Shown: positions 43,746 through 53,074 of the stretch, in pieces
Position numbering within the stretch: the stretch's first letter is position 1
How the letters are laid out: the number at the start of each line of letters is the position of its first letter
From: Hypericibacter terrae
GTDB taxonomy: Bacteria; Pseudomonadota; Alphaproteobacteria; Dongiales; Dongiaceae
Direction of reading: 5' to 3'
Assembly: GCF_008728855.1 (NCBI RefSeq)
Contig: NZ_CP042906.1
Coordinates: forward strand, 1,984,001-2,048,000
DNA length: 64,000 bases
Program-made: the position numbers and the translations under genes
The notes under the pieces: generated by a model
Told to the model about the DNA's origin: nothing
The model's database searches: none
The model's input: only the letters and a program-made list of their open reading frames with translations

Positions 43746-44364
43746 TTTTGAACTCCTCTTTTTACTGGGCGGGGATCTCAAGATTGGATCCGTAACAAAT
43801 CGGCAGGATGATAGACTCTACCAGCAGCCCCGTCTCGCCCGACTCCGAAGGATACACTGTTTTTCGTTCCGAGTCAGAGGCCTCTGCAACGAGACCGGTA
43901 TTCAGCTTTATCGTTAACGAATTTCTGCATCGGCCGGAAGGCCGAAATGACGGGCCTCACAAAAGCCCCCGTCGCCGACGGGGAGGGTGCGGCTGTTAAC
44001 GTCCGGGGGCGATTGGCGGTTCCTGGATTCGGGTCCCTCGACATATATCGGCGTCGCTCCGCATGCCTGCTCCATGCACGCCGCCTTGTCCTTAAGCGCC
44101 AGAAACGGCACCGAAGGCGCGCCGATCGGCGGTCGAGAAGTTTGGTAATTTATTGTTATAAAATGACAATTTCAGGATACGGCAATTGCGGGCTGGGCGC
44201 GAAGGCCGGGACGCGTCATGCTGGATAGGATCGAGATCCGGCCGCCGGATGGATCGGACCATTCGCGGGGGAATTCGGGAGGAATCGGGAAGGCCGGGCA
44301 GGGGGCAATTCGTTGCGGCCCGGCATTGCCGCTCACGCCAATCGCAGGGAAATGGAGCCGCAAC
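43746..44364. other. 619-base gap upstream of the orphan binding-protein gene
   Basis: No gene is supported. A 65-codon minus-strand frame at 43914-44111 has cysteine-containing sequence but no ribosome site or recognisable domain. A near-perfect hairpin CCCCGTCG-C-CGACGGGG lies near 43967-43983. The AT-rich patch at 44141-44175, with arms ATTGT (44152-44156) and ACAAT (44166-44170), probably belongs to the promoter of the gene at 44365. Confidence 0.45.
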
Positions 44365-45222
44365 ATGGTGGCGTACGGACGATCGCTTCGAGTGCTTGCT
44401 GGGGCCCTGGGCCTTGTTTTCGCCGTCTCCGCGACGGCGGGGGCAGGGACACTCGATGACCTCAAGAAGAACGGCACGATCAGGCTGGGCGTCCGCGAGG
44501 ACACCAAGCCCTTTTCCTATATGGATGCCGACGGGACCGCGAAGGGCTATGTCGTCGATCTCTGCAACGCGGTCGTCGAGAAGCTCAAGACCGCGTACAG
44601 CCTCCCGAACCTCAAGACCGAATATGTAAAGGTCACGACCGAAACCCGCTTCAACGCCATCAGCGAGGGCAAGGTCGATCTGCTCTGCGGCCCCGATACC
44701 GTGACGCTGAAGCGCCGCGAGCAGGTGAGCTTCTCGGTCCCGGTGTTCATCACCGGCGCCGCGGTGCTCTATCGGACCGACGGTCCGAGCTCGCTGTACG
44801 ATCTCAAGGACAAGAAGGTTGGCGTCAAATCGGGAACGACCACCGAAACGGTCCTCAACGGTGTCCTGAAGAAACTGGATATCGCCGCGCAGGTCGTCAC
44901 CTACGACAGCTATGAGGCGGGCGCCAAGGCGCTCGGCAACAACGAGATCTCCGTCTTCTTCGGCGATCGCGGCATTCTCGTGGATCTGTTGAAATCCTCG
45001 AGCAACGACCAGCTCAAGCTCGGCGACCTCATGCTGAGCGCCGAGACTTACGCGCTGGGCCTGCGACGTAATGACGAGGATTTCCGCCTTGCGGTCGACC
45101 GCGCCCTCAGTCAGATCTACGTTTCGAAGGATCTGACCCATATCCTGCGCACGAATTTCGGCGACCGTCCTCCCGGACCGATTCTGGAATCGCTGTTTCT
45201 GGCGAGTGCGTTGCCCGATTGA
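44365..45222 (+). CDS. Orphan amino-acid-type substrate-binding protein (family 3)
   Basis: A 285-residue SBP_bac_3 protein with a signal peptide (SLRVLAGALGLVFAVSATAGA, about 6-26). Lobe 1 starts IRLGVREDTKPFSYMDADG. It has two cysteines in DLCN and DLLCG, at the same positions as in the paralogue at 46953, which could form a disulfide. RREQVSFSVPVFITGAAVLYR matches the family's ligand-site region. No permease or ATPase gene is adjacent, so it may feed a distant transporter or act as a sensor. GGAG precedes the ATG at 44365. Confidence 0.88.
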   Translation: MVAYGRSLRVLAGALGLVFAVSATAGAGTLDDLKKNGTIRLGVREDTKPFSYMDADGTAKGYVVDLCNAVVEKLKTAYSLPNLKTEYVKVTTETRFNAISEGKVDLLCGPDTVTLKRREQVSFSVPVFITGAAVLYRTDGPSSLYDLKDKKVGVKSGTTTETVLNGVLKKLDIAAQVVTYDSYEAGAKALGNNEISVFFGDRGILVDLLKSSSNDQLKLGDLMLSAETYALGLRRNDEDFRLAVDRALSQIYVSKDLTHILRTNFGDRPPGPILESLFLASALPD

Positions 45223-45260
45223 GGTCGGCAGGTTTCACATCGCGATGGCATGAGGTTTTG

Positions 45261-45848
45261 ATGACGAAGGTTGCGAGCGCGGAAAGCGCTGGTCTCTCGC
45301 GGGCCCTTTCCCGTCGTCTGTTGCTGGGCTCGATGGCGGCGGCAGGAGCGGTGGCCGTCGGCCCCCGCTTCGCCGCCGCCGACGCCCAGATGGACGCCGA
45401 CGCGCTGGCGACCCTCAAGAAGCTCTATGCCTCGAACGAGGGCGCCCGCGTGCTGGGCGAAAAAGCCAAAGGCATCCTCGTCTTCCCGACGATCGCGAAA
45501 GGCGGCTTCATGATCGGCGGCGCCTATGGCGAAGGCACCTTGCTGGTCAACGGCAGGACCGCCGGCTATTACAGCTCGGCCGCCGCTTCCTACGGTCTCC
45601 AGATCGGCATTCAGCGGTTCAGCTATGCGCTGTTCATGATGACGGACAGTGCAATGCAGTACCTCAACAAATCCGATGGCTGGGAGATCGGCGTCGGTCC
45701 GACGATCGTCGTCGCCGATGAAGGATTCGCCACGAAGGCGACCACCACGACCCTGAAGGCCGAGATCTACGCCTTCATCTTCGGCCAGCAGGGCCTCATG
45801 GCCGGCCTCGGCATCGAAGGAACGAAGGTCACGCGGATCAATCGCTGA
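45261..45848 (+). CDS. SYLF (Ysc84) domain lipid-binding protein
   Basis: A 195-residue exported protein. The N-terminus SRRLLLGSMAAAGAVAVG is a Tat-like signal. The mature part matches the SYLF domain: AKGILVFPTIAKGGFMIGGAYGEG, then GYYSSAAASYGLQIGIQ and a C-terminal KAEIYAFIFGQQGLMAGLGIEGTKVTRI. SYLF domains bind phosphoinositides or other lipids. In bacteria the role is unclear but probably envelope-related. The start at 45261 follows GAGG; an in-frame upstream start at 45219 overlaps the previous stop. Confidence 0.87.
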   Translation: MTKVASAESAGLSRALSRRLLLGSMAAAGAVAVGPRFAAADAQMDADALATLKKLYASNEGARVLGEKAKGILVFPTIAKGGFMIGGAYGEGTLLVNGRTAGYYSSAAASYGLQIGIQRFSYALFMMTDSAMQYLNKSDGWEIGVGPTIVVADEGFATKATTTTLKAEIYAFIFGQQGLMAGLGIEGTKVTRINR

Positions 45849-45871
45849 AACAGGCAAATCTCAGTAGGACC

Positions 45872-46774
45872 ATGGATCTCAAGAGGATCGTCAAGCTCTC
45901 GCAAGGCTATTCGCGGGACTACCGTATTACCAAGGGCAAGAAGTTTCGATTGAAGGATTTCGACCCAGCCGATACGAGCGATCTGAAGGCTGCGGACAAG
46001 CCCAGGGCCAAGGAAGCACTGCAGGTCGGCATTCAGGCCTTGTCGGAATTCCAGGAGAAGCTCTATGCGCAGCAGCGGTGGGGACTGCTGCTGATCTTTC
46101 AGGCCATGGACGCCGCCGGCAAGGACGCGGCGATCAAGCATGTTCTATCCGGCCTCAACCCGCAGGGCTGCTCGGTCTCGAGCTTCAAGGCGCCCTCGAC
46201 CGAGGACCTCAATCACGATTTCCTGTGGCGCTGCCAGAAGCGGCTTCCGGAACGCGGAATATTCGGCATCTTCAATCGCTCCTACTACGAGGAAGTGCTG
46301 GTGGTCCGGGTTCATCCGGAATATCTGCATCGACAGAAGATTCCGCCCAAGCTCGTCACCAAGTCGATCTGGAAGGAGCGCTTCAGGGACATCCGCAATT
46401 TCGAGAGCTTCCAGGCGCGCAACGGGTTCGTGATCCGAAAATTCTTCCTCCATGTCTCCAAGGACGAGCAGAGGCGGCGCTTCATGGAGCGCCTCGACGA
46501 GCCGGCGAAGAACTGGAAGTTCTCGACGGCCGACGTGGCGGAGCGCGAGCATTGGGATGACTATATGTCGGCCTACGAGGACATGATCCGGGGGACGGCG
46601 ACCGAAGAAGCGCCCTGGTACGTCGTTCCCGCCGACAACAAATGGTTCACGCACATCATTGTCGCTGCCGCGATCATCGATGCAGTGGATTCGCTGGGCC
46701 TGGCCTATCCCGAGGTGGACGCCGACATGCGCAAGGAACTGGAAATGGCGCGGACCGCCCTCGAAGCGTCTTAA
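45872..46774 (+). CDS. ppk2: Polyphosphate kinase 2 family protein, class III-like
   Basis: A 300-residue PPK2. Walker A lies at FQAMDAAGKDAAI (76-88). The lid and Walker B-like segments FLWRCQKRLPERGIFGIFNRSYYEEVLVVRVHPE and FFLHVSKDEQRRRFMERLDEP follow, and EEAPWYVVPADNKWF closes the fold. The RFDP-type N-terminus (FRLKDFDPADTS) and the overall pattern fit class III enzymes, which phosphorylate AMP and ADP from polyphosphate. It would restore ATP when respiration is limited. It lies 23 bases after the SYLF gene, probably in one operon. Confidence 0.92.
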   Translation: MDLKRIVKLSQGYSRDYRITKGKKFRLKDFDPADTSDLKAADKPRAKEALQVGIQALSEFQEKLYAQQRWGLLLIFQAMDAAGKDAAIKHVLSGLNPQGCSVSSFKAPSTEDLNHDFLWRCQKRLPERGIFGIFNRSYYEEVLVVRVHPEYLHRQKIPPKLVTKSIWKERFRDIRNFESFQARNGFVIRKFFLHVSKDEQRRRFMERLDEPAKNWKFSTADVAEREHWDDYMSAYEDMIRGTATEEAPWYVVPADNKWFTHIIVAAAIIDAVDSLGLAYPEVDADMRKELEMARTALEAS

Positions 46775-46952
46775 CACTCCCTCGGGCGGACAAGGGTCCC
46801 CAAGGTCCGGCTGCGCTCTCCGACATTCATGGGACCGAGGGCGGCCTGGGCTGCCCCCGAGGGCCTCGCACCCTTTGCGGCTATCGCAAATGTCCGCCGC
46901 CGGTTACTCTGACAGCAGTCGGGCGGGACATGGGCCTTTGGCGGTGGCAGGG

Positions 46953-47852
46953 ATGGCGCCTCGCATTGTCGTGATGCTCGCCTTGGCGGGAGCGCTCTGT
47001 CTCTGCGTCTTTTCCGGCGCCGCGTCGGCGCAGACGCTGGATCGAATCGCCGCGAGCCAGACCATCCATATCGGCTTCATTCCCGATCAGGCGCCTTTCG
47101 CGATCCCGAACGCGGACGGACCGCCCACCGGCTATGCGATCGATCTCTGCAACCGGGTCGTGACCAGGATCCGGGGGATCGTTCCCGGGATCGCCGTCAG
47201 CTATGTCGAGACCAGCCTGACCGATGCCTTCGACGCGGTCGCGGCGGGCCGGATCGATCTTCTCTGCGGCGCGGTCACGGCGACGCTGGGGCGTCGCGAA
47301 ACCGTGGATTTTTCCGAACCGATCTTCGTCACCGGCGCGAGTGCCCTGCTGCGAACCGATTCACCGCGCGATCTTCGCGAACTGTTTCTGGGAGAGCGGA
47401 CCATCAGCCCGCCGCGGTCTTTGGAGATGCGCTCTTTTCAGACCAGCCATGTCGGCGTTCGTGCGGACACGACCACGGAAACGCTGCTGCGCCGCGCGGT
47501 CAGCGACGGCGGCTATTCGGCGACGGTCGTCCGCTACCCGACGCATGAGGAGGGATTGGCGGCGCTCGAGGCGCGGGAAATCGACGCCTATTTCGCCGAC
47601 CGCGCTCTCCTGATCGGCTTGCTGAACCGGGCGCAGCACCCGTCGCGCCTCGTCCTCGGCACCCGTCTCCTCACGCAGGAGGCGTATGGCATCGCCATGG
47701 CGCGAGGCGACGCGGATCTCAGGCTCCTGGTGGATCGCGTTTTGAGCGCCTTTTATGCGACTCCGGATTTCGCGCTGCTTTTGGCGACCTATTTCGGCGA
47801 CAAATCGGCCGAGTTTCAATTGCAGATCAAGGCTTCGGCAATGCCGGAGTGA
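46953..47852 (+). CDS. Second orphan amino-acid-type substrate-binding protein (family 3)
   Basis: A 299-residue SBP_bac_3 protein with a signal peptide (VVMLALAGALCLCVFSGAASA). It is a paralogue of the protein at 44365: both have IDLCN/VDLCN, DLLCG and the pattern RRE-x-V-x-FS-x-P-x-FVTGA/FITGA before LLRTD/LYRTD. The region ERTISPPRSLEMRSFQTSH is an insertion relative to that paralogue. No transporter partner gene is adjacent; an AdiC-like antiporter follows 25 bases downstream. The start at 46953 is the best signal-peptide start. Confidence 0.82.
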   Translation: MAPRIVVMLALAGALCLCVFSGAASAQTLDRIAASQTIHIGFIPDQAPFAIPNADGPPTGYAIDLCNRVVTRIRGIVPGIAVSYVETSLTDAFDAVAAGRIDLLCGAVTATLGRRETVDFSEPIFVTGASALLRTDSPRDLRELFLGERTISPPRSLEMRSFQTSHVGVRADTTTETLLRRAVSDGGYSATVVRYPTHEEGLAALEAREIDAYFADRALLIGLLNRAQHPSRLVLGTRLLTQEAYGIAMARGDADLRLLVDRVLSAFYATPDFALLLATYFGDKSAEFQLQIKASAMPE

Positions 47853-47877
47853 ACGGACGGAGCGGGGGTGGGGCTGC

Positions 47878-49200
47878 ATGTCGTCCAACGCGAGGCAGAT
47901 CGGGCTGTTCCCCGCGACCATGCTGGTCGCCGGCAACATGATCGGCGCCGGCATCTTCATGATGCCGACGGTGATGGCGAGCATCGGCGGCATCGCCACG
48001 CTGGGTTGGCTGGTGACGGCGCCCGGCGCCTTCATCATGGGCTATATGTTCGCGCGGCTGGGTCAGGTGCGGCCGAAGGCCGGCGGGCCCTATGCCTATG
48101 CGCGCGAGGGGTTGGGCGACTTCGCCGGCTTTCAGTGCAATCTTCTCTACTGGTTCTCGAACGTCATCGCGAACATCGCGATCGCCACCTCGATCACCGG
48201 CTATATGGCGGTGTTCCTGCCGGTGCTGCGCGAGCCCCTGCTCGGCGCCTGCTGCACCGTGCTGATGGTCTGGCTCTCGGCGGTCCTGAACATGATCGGG
48301 CCGCGGCTGGTGACGCGGTTCGAGACCGTCACCACCCTGCTGGGCATCGGCCCCATCGCTCTCGTCGGGATCGGCGGGTGGTTCGTCTTCGATCCCGAGC
48401 TGTTCCGGGCGGGCTGGAACCCGACGGGAATGAGCGCGGGAAGCGCGATCTCGTCGGCCGTCTCGATCATGTTCTGGTCTTTCATGGGTGTCGAAAGCGC
48501 GTCGGTCGCGGCGGCCGTGGTGAAGGACCCCGAGAAGAACGTCGGACGGGCGACCCTGCTCGGCGTGGTGATCGCCGCGGTGGTTTATGTTCTCAGCACC
48601 ACCGCGATCATGGGCATGATCCCGAACGACGAGCTGCGCCATTCGACTGCTCCCTTCGCCGACGCGGCGATGCGGGCGCTCGGACCCGTCGGCGCCGTGG
48701 TCATCACGATCTGCGCGATCGTCAAGGCCTCGGGCTGCCTCGGCGGCTGGACGCTGATCAATGCCGAGACGGCGCTGGCGACGGCGCGCGACGGGCTGTT
48801 CCCCGCGATGTTCGCCCGAACCGATTCGCGTGGCGTGCCGGTCCGCGGGCTGATCATCGTCTCCATCATCATGAGTGCGATCATCTTCCTGACGGTGTCG
48901 CCCACGATCGGCGAGACCTTCATGGTGCTGGCCGACATCGCCGTGCTGCTGGTGCTGACGCCCTATATTTTTGCCGCCGTGTCGGTGTCGTATTACGTGC
49001 AGCAGAAGATCGTGGCCCGCCCGCTGGTCTGGGTGGCGCTCATCACGATCGCCTATTGCCTCGGCGTGATCGTGGTATCGGCGGGCACCGCCGTGGCGGT
49101 CAGCATGGCCTTGGGCCTGGCGACGGCGCCGCTGTTCCGCGTCTTTCTCGCCTTCACGGAACGCGGCAACAAGGCCAAGGCAATCGCGCTCGTCGACTGA
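47878..49200 (+). CDS. APC family basic amino acid/polyamine antiporter, AdiC-like
   Basis: A 440-residue transporter with 12 predicted helices that tracks E. coli AdiC closely: GNMIGAGIFMMPTVMASIGGI, NLLYWFSNVIANIAI, FWSFMGVESASVAAAVVKDPEKN, VYVLSTTAIMGMIPN and GCLGGWTLINAET. The residues corresponding to AdiC Y93, W202, E208 and W293 are all conserved. It probably exchanges arginine, agmatine or a related cationic amine, which in AdiC consumes protons and protects against acid. No decarboxylase gene is adjacent. It follows an orphan binding-protein gene. The ribosome site is G-rich (GGGGTGGGG). Confidence 0.88.
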   Translation: MSSNARQIGLFPATMLVAGNMIGAGIFMMPTVMASIGGIATLGWLVTAPGAFIMGYMFARLGQVRPKAGGPYAYAREGLGDFAGFQCNLLYWFSNVIANIAIATSITGYMAVFLPVLREPLLGACCTVLMVWLSAVLNMIGPRLVTRFETVTTLLGIGPIALVGIGGWFVFDPELFRAGWNPTGMSAGSAISSAVSIMFWSFMGVESASVAAAVVKDPEKNVGRATLLGVVIAAVVYVLSTTAIMGMIPNDELRHSTAPFADAAMRALGPVGAVVITICAIVKASGCLGGWTLINAETALATARDGLFPAMFARTDSRGVPVRGLIIVSIIMSAIIFLTVSPTIGETFMVLADIAVLLVLTPYIFAAVSVSYYVQQKIVARPLVWVALITIAYCLGVIVVSAGTAVAVSMALGLATAPLFRVFLAFTERGNKAKAIALVD

Positions 49201-49361
49201 GCGGCGGCTGGCGCCCTTCTCCTGGGCCCCGGCCGCTACTCCTCGCGCAGCCTATTGAGATGCAACGCGAAAAGGCGTTGGCACCGCTTCGTTGCGCATG
49301 CTGGCGCGGGGTGTTGGAGATTCTGACCAGATAACGTCCGGCCGCGCTCCCGGCGGCATCC

Positions 49362-49375
49362 TTGACATACGTCAA
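49362..49375. promoter_or_regulatory. FNR/ANR-type palindrome upstream of DUF2252 gene
   Basis: TTGAC-ATAC-GTCAA is a perfect 14-base palindrome, 101 bases before the DUF2252 start. It fits the CRP/FNR-family consensus TTGAY-N4-RTCAA. Similar sites lie before the DUF2254 gene and arcD. Confidence 0.65.
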
Positions 49376-49476
49376 TGTGCCAACCTGCCCGCGATGAGAA
49401 TATTTTCGCATATTGCCCGCCCCCGGCCGAGGAGTCGGGAGCGAGATTGTCGGGCATCATTGGAGAGGTGCGTCGT

Positions 49477-51081
49477 ATGAGCGCAAAGGCGACATTCAAG
49501 CGTAGATCGCGTTCTCCAGCAGCCCGAAAAAAGCCGGCTGCTTCGATATCGAAGCAGAAGAAGGAGAAGGCCCAATCTACCTTTCTCGCATTGAAGAGTT
49601 TGGGTGCCGAAAGCGGCAGGTCCACGTCCATCGGTGCGAATGGAAATGCCGGAGAGGTTTCACGGCGCGACGCTGGCGCCGCCGAACCGAAACTCGCCAG
49701 CCCCGACCTCCCCTCGGTCCAGATGCTGGCGGCCGGCAAGGCCCTGCGAGATCGGGTGCCTCGCCAGATCCATGGAACGTGGAAACGCAACAAGGAAAAG
49801 GTGGATGTGCTCGCGATCCTGCGCGCCTCGGACAAGGGCCGGATAAAGCATCTGCTCCCGATTCGCTACGGGCGAATGCTTCAGTCGCCCTTCACCTTCT
49901 ACCGTGGTTCCGCGGCCCTGATGGCCGCCGACTTGGCGAACACACCGACCACCGGGATTCGAGTACAGGGCTGCGGAGATTGCCATCTGCTGAATTTCGG
50001 CGGCTTCGCGACGCCCGAGCGCAACATCCTGCTGGACATCAATGATTTCGACGAAACGTTACCGGCGCCGTGGGAGTGGGACGTCAAGCGGCTGGTTGCG
50101 TCCTTCGTTCTCGCCGCCCGAAGCCAAGGCCTGTCAGAATCCGATGCCCGCGACATGGCAGTTGGATGCGCACGCAGCTATCGGAAGCGCCTGCGCGAAT
50201 ATGCCGGGATGAGTCCTCTCGAGGTTTGGTATTCCCGCATCACCGTTGAGGACTTGGTAGCGGCGGCTCCGGCCTCGACCCGCCAGCGCTTTGAAGGACG
50301 CCTCCGGAAACGGATGGCCACGGAGATCGAGAAGAGCTCGGCGGAGATGGCCTATCCGCAACTCGCTGGGATGGTCAGCGGCAAGATCCGCATTCACGAC
50401 GCTCCTCCCCTGATCTTCCATCCAGGGGCCGACACTGGCGGGATCAGCGTGGAGGAGTTCCGATCGCGCGTGGAAGAGGGCCTGAAGGTCTATCGAGAGA
50501 CGCTGTCGGATGATCGGCGGGAGTTGCTCGATCAATATCGCCTGGTGGACGCAGCCATAAAAGTCGTGGGGATCGGAAGCGTCGGAACCCATTGCTTCAT
50601 CCTCCTGATGATGTCGGCCAATAACGACCCTCTGTTCCTGCAGATCAAGGAAGCCAGGCAATCCGTGCTCGAGCCCTACGCGGGCAAGAGCGCCTATCTG
50701 CACCCGGGTCAAAGAGTGGTTGTGGGGCAGAGGCTGATGCAGCCCGCGACGGACGTGTTCATGGGCTGGGCGACGGGCCGGGGAGGTCGACACTTCTATG
50801 TAAGGCAATTGCGCGACGCAAAGATCAAGCCGATGGTGGAAGCCATGGATACGGAGGTGATGAGCTTCTTCGCCAAGATGTGCGGGTGGGGCCTGGCCCG
50901 AGCCCACGCCAAGAGCGGTACCCAAGAACTGGTCATCAGCGGATATCTGGGCTCGCAGGACAATTTCGACGAAGCAATGGGCAGCTTCGCCGTCGCTTAT
51001 GCCGACCAGGCGGAGCGCGACCATGCGACCCTGAAGGCTGCCGTCCGAGCCGGCAAGATCGAAGTTCATATAGAGTCCTAG
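49477..51081 (+). CDS. DUF2252 domain-containing protein
   Basis: A 534-residue protein of the DUF2252 family. The N-terminal 45 residues are rich in lysine and arginine (FKRRSRSPAARKKPAA; SKQKKEK) and look like an extension. The family core begins around HLLPIRYGRMLQSPFTFYRGSAALMA, with GDCHLLNFGGFATPE and DINDFDETLPAPWEWDVKRL, which resemble the catalytic and metal-binding loops of aminoglycoside phosphotransferase/kinase-like folds. Function unknown. GGAGAGG precedes the ATG. A perfect FNR-type palindrome sits in its promoter region. Confidence 0.88.
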   Translation: MSAKATFKRRSRSPAARKKPAASISKQKKEKAQSTFLALKSLGAESGRSTSIGANGNAGEVSRRDAGAAEPKLASPDLPSVQMLAAGKALRDRVPRQIHGTWKRNKEKVDVLAILRASDKGRIKHLLPIRYGRMLQSPFTFYRGSAALMAADLANTPTTGIRVQGCGDCHLLNFGGFATPERNILLDINDFDETLPAPWEWDVKRLVASFVLAARSQGLSESDARDMAVGCARSYRKRLREYAGMSPLEVWYSRITVEDLVAAAPASTRQRFEGRLRKRMATEIEKSSAEMAYPQLAGMVSGKIRIHDAPPLIFHPGADTGGISVEEFRSRVEEGLKVYRETLSDDRRELLDQYRLVDAAIKVVGIGSVGTHCFILLMMSANNDPLFLQIKEARQSVLEPYAGKSAYLHPGQRVVVGQRLMQPATDVFMGWATGRGGRHFYVRQLRDAKIKPMVEAMDTEVMSFFAKMCGWGLARAHAKSGTQELVISGYLGSQDNFDEAMGSFAVAYADQAERDHATLKAAVRAGKIEVHIES

Positions 51082-51104
51082 GCTTAAATGCATTGGGGGG
51101 AGGC

Positions 51105-51857
51105 ATGAATCCGAGCAGTCGCGGCAGGGTGGCGTTCGCGCCTCAAGTCGTTGTCGCCACATCACTCTTCGTGATCGCCATGATGACCCCCGCGATCGCG
51201 CAGGCCGCCACGGACGCGGCCGCCGACCAGCCGATCATCAGCACGCGCAAGATCTTCATGATGCTGTTCCTGATGCTGGGCCCGCTCAAGATTCTGGTGC
51301 CTTTCGTCAATATGACGAAGGGCGCCGATGCTGCCTTCCGACGCCGCCTCGCAACCCGCGCCATCCTGCTGTCGGCGGCGGCGCTGGTGGTGGCTGGATC
51401 GCTCGGGCGCAGCTTCATCGAGAACTTCAATATATCGGTGCCGGTATTGGCGTTGACCGGCGGGATCATCCTCTTCCTGGTCGCGCTTCAAACCGTATTA
51501 CAGCAGACCTCGGGCGCGCCTCGCCTTCCTCAAGGCGAGCCCCAGCAAGGGCTGCATCTCGCCTTTAGCCCGCTGGCTTTCCCCACTATCGTCACGCCCT
51601 ACGGCATTGCCGCTGTGATCGTCTTCGCGGCACTGCTGCAGGACTATGACGCCAAGCTGATGCTGGCTGGTGCGGTCCTGCTGATTCTCGTCTTGGACTG
51701 GCTTGCCATGTTGTTCGCCGAGACCGTCCTGAAATGGGCGGGGCCCGCTCTGCTGCTCTTCGCCGTAGTGCTCGGCGTCACGCAGATCGCGTTAGGGCTG
51801 CAGGTGATCATGCACAGCCTGGCCACCATCGGCGTGTATGTCGAGCGCGTGAACTGA
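51105..51857 (+). CDS. MarC family integral membrane protein
   Basis: A 250-residue MarC-family protein with six predicted helices: FMMLFLMLGPLKILVPFVNM, LATRAILLSAAALVVAGSLG, ISVPVLALTGGIILFLVALQTV, and LAFSPLAFPTIVTPYGIAAVIVF. An N-terminal hydrophobic segment (VVVATSLFVIAMMTPAIAQA) looks like a cleavable signal, which is uncommon in this family. Function unresolved; once linked to antibiotic resistance and now doubted. GGGGGGAGGC precedes the ATG. It follows the DUF2252 gene by 23 bases. Confidence 0.85.
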   Translation: MNPSSRGRVAFAPQVVVATSLFVIAMMTPAIAQAATDAAADQPIISTRKIFMMLFLMLGPLKILVPFVNMTKGADAAFRRRLATRAILLSAAALVVAGSLGRSFIENFNISVPVLALTGGIILFLVALQTVLQQTSGAPRLPQGEPQQGLHLAFSPLAFPTIVTPYGIAAVIVFAALLQDYDAKLMLAGAVLLILVLDWLAMLFAETVLKWAGPALLLFAVVLGVTQIALGLQVIMHSLATIGVYVERVN

Positions 51858-51910
51858 GCGGCATCGATGCGCGAGATTCCCGTCGTCACTCCCCTTGCAC
51901 GGAGACTGGG

Positions 51911-53011
51911 ATGATCACCCGCTGCGGCCGGAAGGCTGTCTTCAGCATGTTCGTCGTACTGACGCTCTATGGTTGCAGCAGCATGGGGCCGGGCACCGTT
52001 CCGCGCGACCGCGTCGACTACTCCAACGCGCTGTCGGATTCCTGGAAGGACCAGATGTTGCTCAACATCGTGCGGCTGCGTTATGCCGATACACCGACCT
52101 TCATGGATGTGTCGTCGGTCATCGCCGCCTACACGATCCAGGTTGCGGGCAGCGCGGGCGCGGCCGGGAACATTGGCGTCTCGAGCAATTCGACCACGCT
52201 TCCGAACGCCACCGCGTCCGTAGGCGTCGTCGGAGGCTACAACGACCGTCCGACCATCTCCTACACCCCGCTCACCGGGCAAAAATTCGCCAAGAGCCTG
52301 TTGCAGCCAATTCCACCGGAAGCGATCTTTTCCTTGATCTCGGCGGGCTACCCCGCCGATGTCGTGCTGCTTACAACGGTGCGGGCGCTCAATGGCGTTT
52401 ATAACCGGACGGCGTCGGGAGGTACGCGGCGGCCGAGCGACCCGGCGTTCTTTCCCCTGATCGACGCCTTGCGGCGGATCCAGGCCTCGCGCGCCTTCAG
52501 CATTCGCATCGAGAAGCGCAATGACGACCAAGTGGCGATCGGAACCTTCGCGTCGAGACCGCTGGACCCCGAGGTCCAGCGGGACGTCGATTTCGTCAGG
52601 AAGACGCTCAACCTGCATGCCGACAATGGCGAGATGACCCTCGAGTACGGCGCCTTGCAACGCGATCCAAGCGAACTGGCCGTGCTCTCGCGATCCATGA
52701 TCGAGGTGATGAACGAGATGTCCGCCGATATCGAAGTGCCGGCCGGCGATGTGTCGAGCGGCCGCACCTATGCGTCGGCCCAATTGGCCGCTGACGCGTC
52801 TCCCTACGACCAACCCCGTGTCAGGATTCATTCCGGGATGAAGCCGCCGAGCGACGCCTTTACCGCGGTGCACTATCGAGACACCTGGTATTGGATTTCG
52901 GACCAGGACTTCACGTCGAAGCGTTCATTGACCTTCCTGCTGCTGTTCTTCGCGTTGGCGGAAACAGGCGTGGTACCGGAAGCGCCGGTTTTGACGATTC
53001 CGGTCCAGTAG
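51911..53011 (+). CDS. Putative lipoprotein of unknown function
   Basis: A 366-residue protein with a lipoprotein signal: hydrophobic stretch FSMFVVLTL and lipobox LYGC, acylated cysteine at about residue 22. The mature part contains a serine/threonine/asparagine-rich segment (GVSSNSTTLPNATASVGVVGG) and a helical region. A hydrophobic stretch LTFLLLFFALAETGVV lies near the C-terminus. No known domain is recognised. GGAGACTGGG precedes the ATG at 51911. It lies between MarC and the receptor-like gene, so a role in the envelope is likely. Confidence 0.78.
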   Translation: MITRCGRKAVFSMFVVLTLYGCSSMGPGTVPRDRVDYSNALSDSWKDQMLLNIVRLRYADTPTFMDVSSVIAAYTIQVAGSAGAAGNIGVSSNSTTLPNATASVGVVGGYNDRPTISYTPLTGQKFAKSLLQPIPPEAIFSLISAGYPADVVLLTTVRALNGVYNRTASGGTRRPSDPAFFPLIDALRRIQASRAFSIRIEKRNDDQVAIGTFASRPLDPEVQRDVDFVRKTLNLHADNGEMTLEYGALQRDPSELAVLSRSMIEVMNEMSADIEVPAGDVSSGRTYASAQLAADASPYDQPRVRIHSGMKPPSDAFTAVHYRDTWYWISDQDFTSKRSLTFLLLFFALAETGVVPEAPVLTIPVQ

Positions 53012-53074
53012 CGCTTGGCGCGGGGTGCCCGAGTGGGTTGTTCATTGATTCTATCGCCGAGAAAGAGTGGGAAA

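Noticed and set aside
43914-44111. 65-codon minus-strand frame with three cysteines
   Set aside because: No ribosome site, no family and no signal peptide; it lies in a promoter gap.
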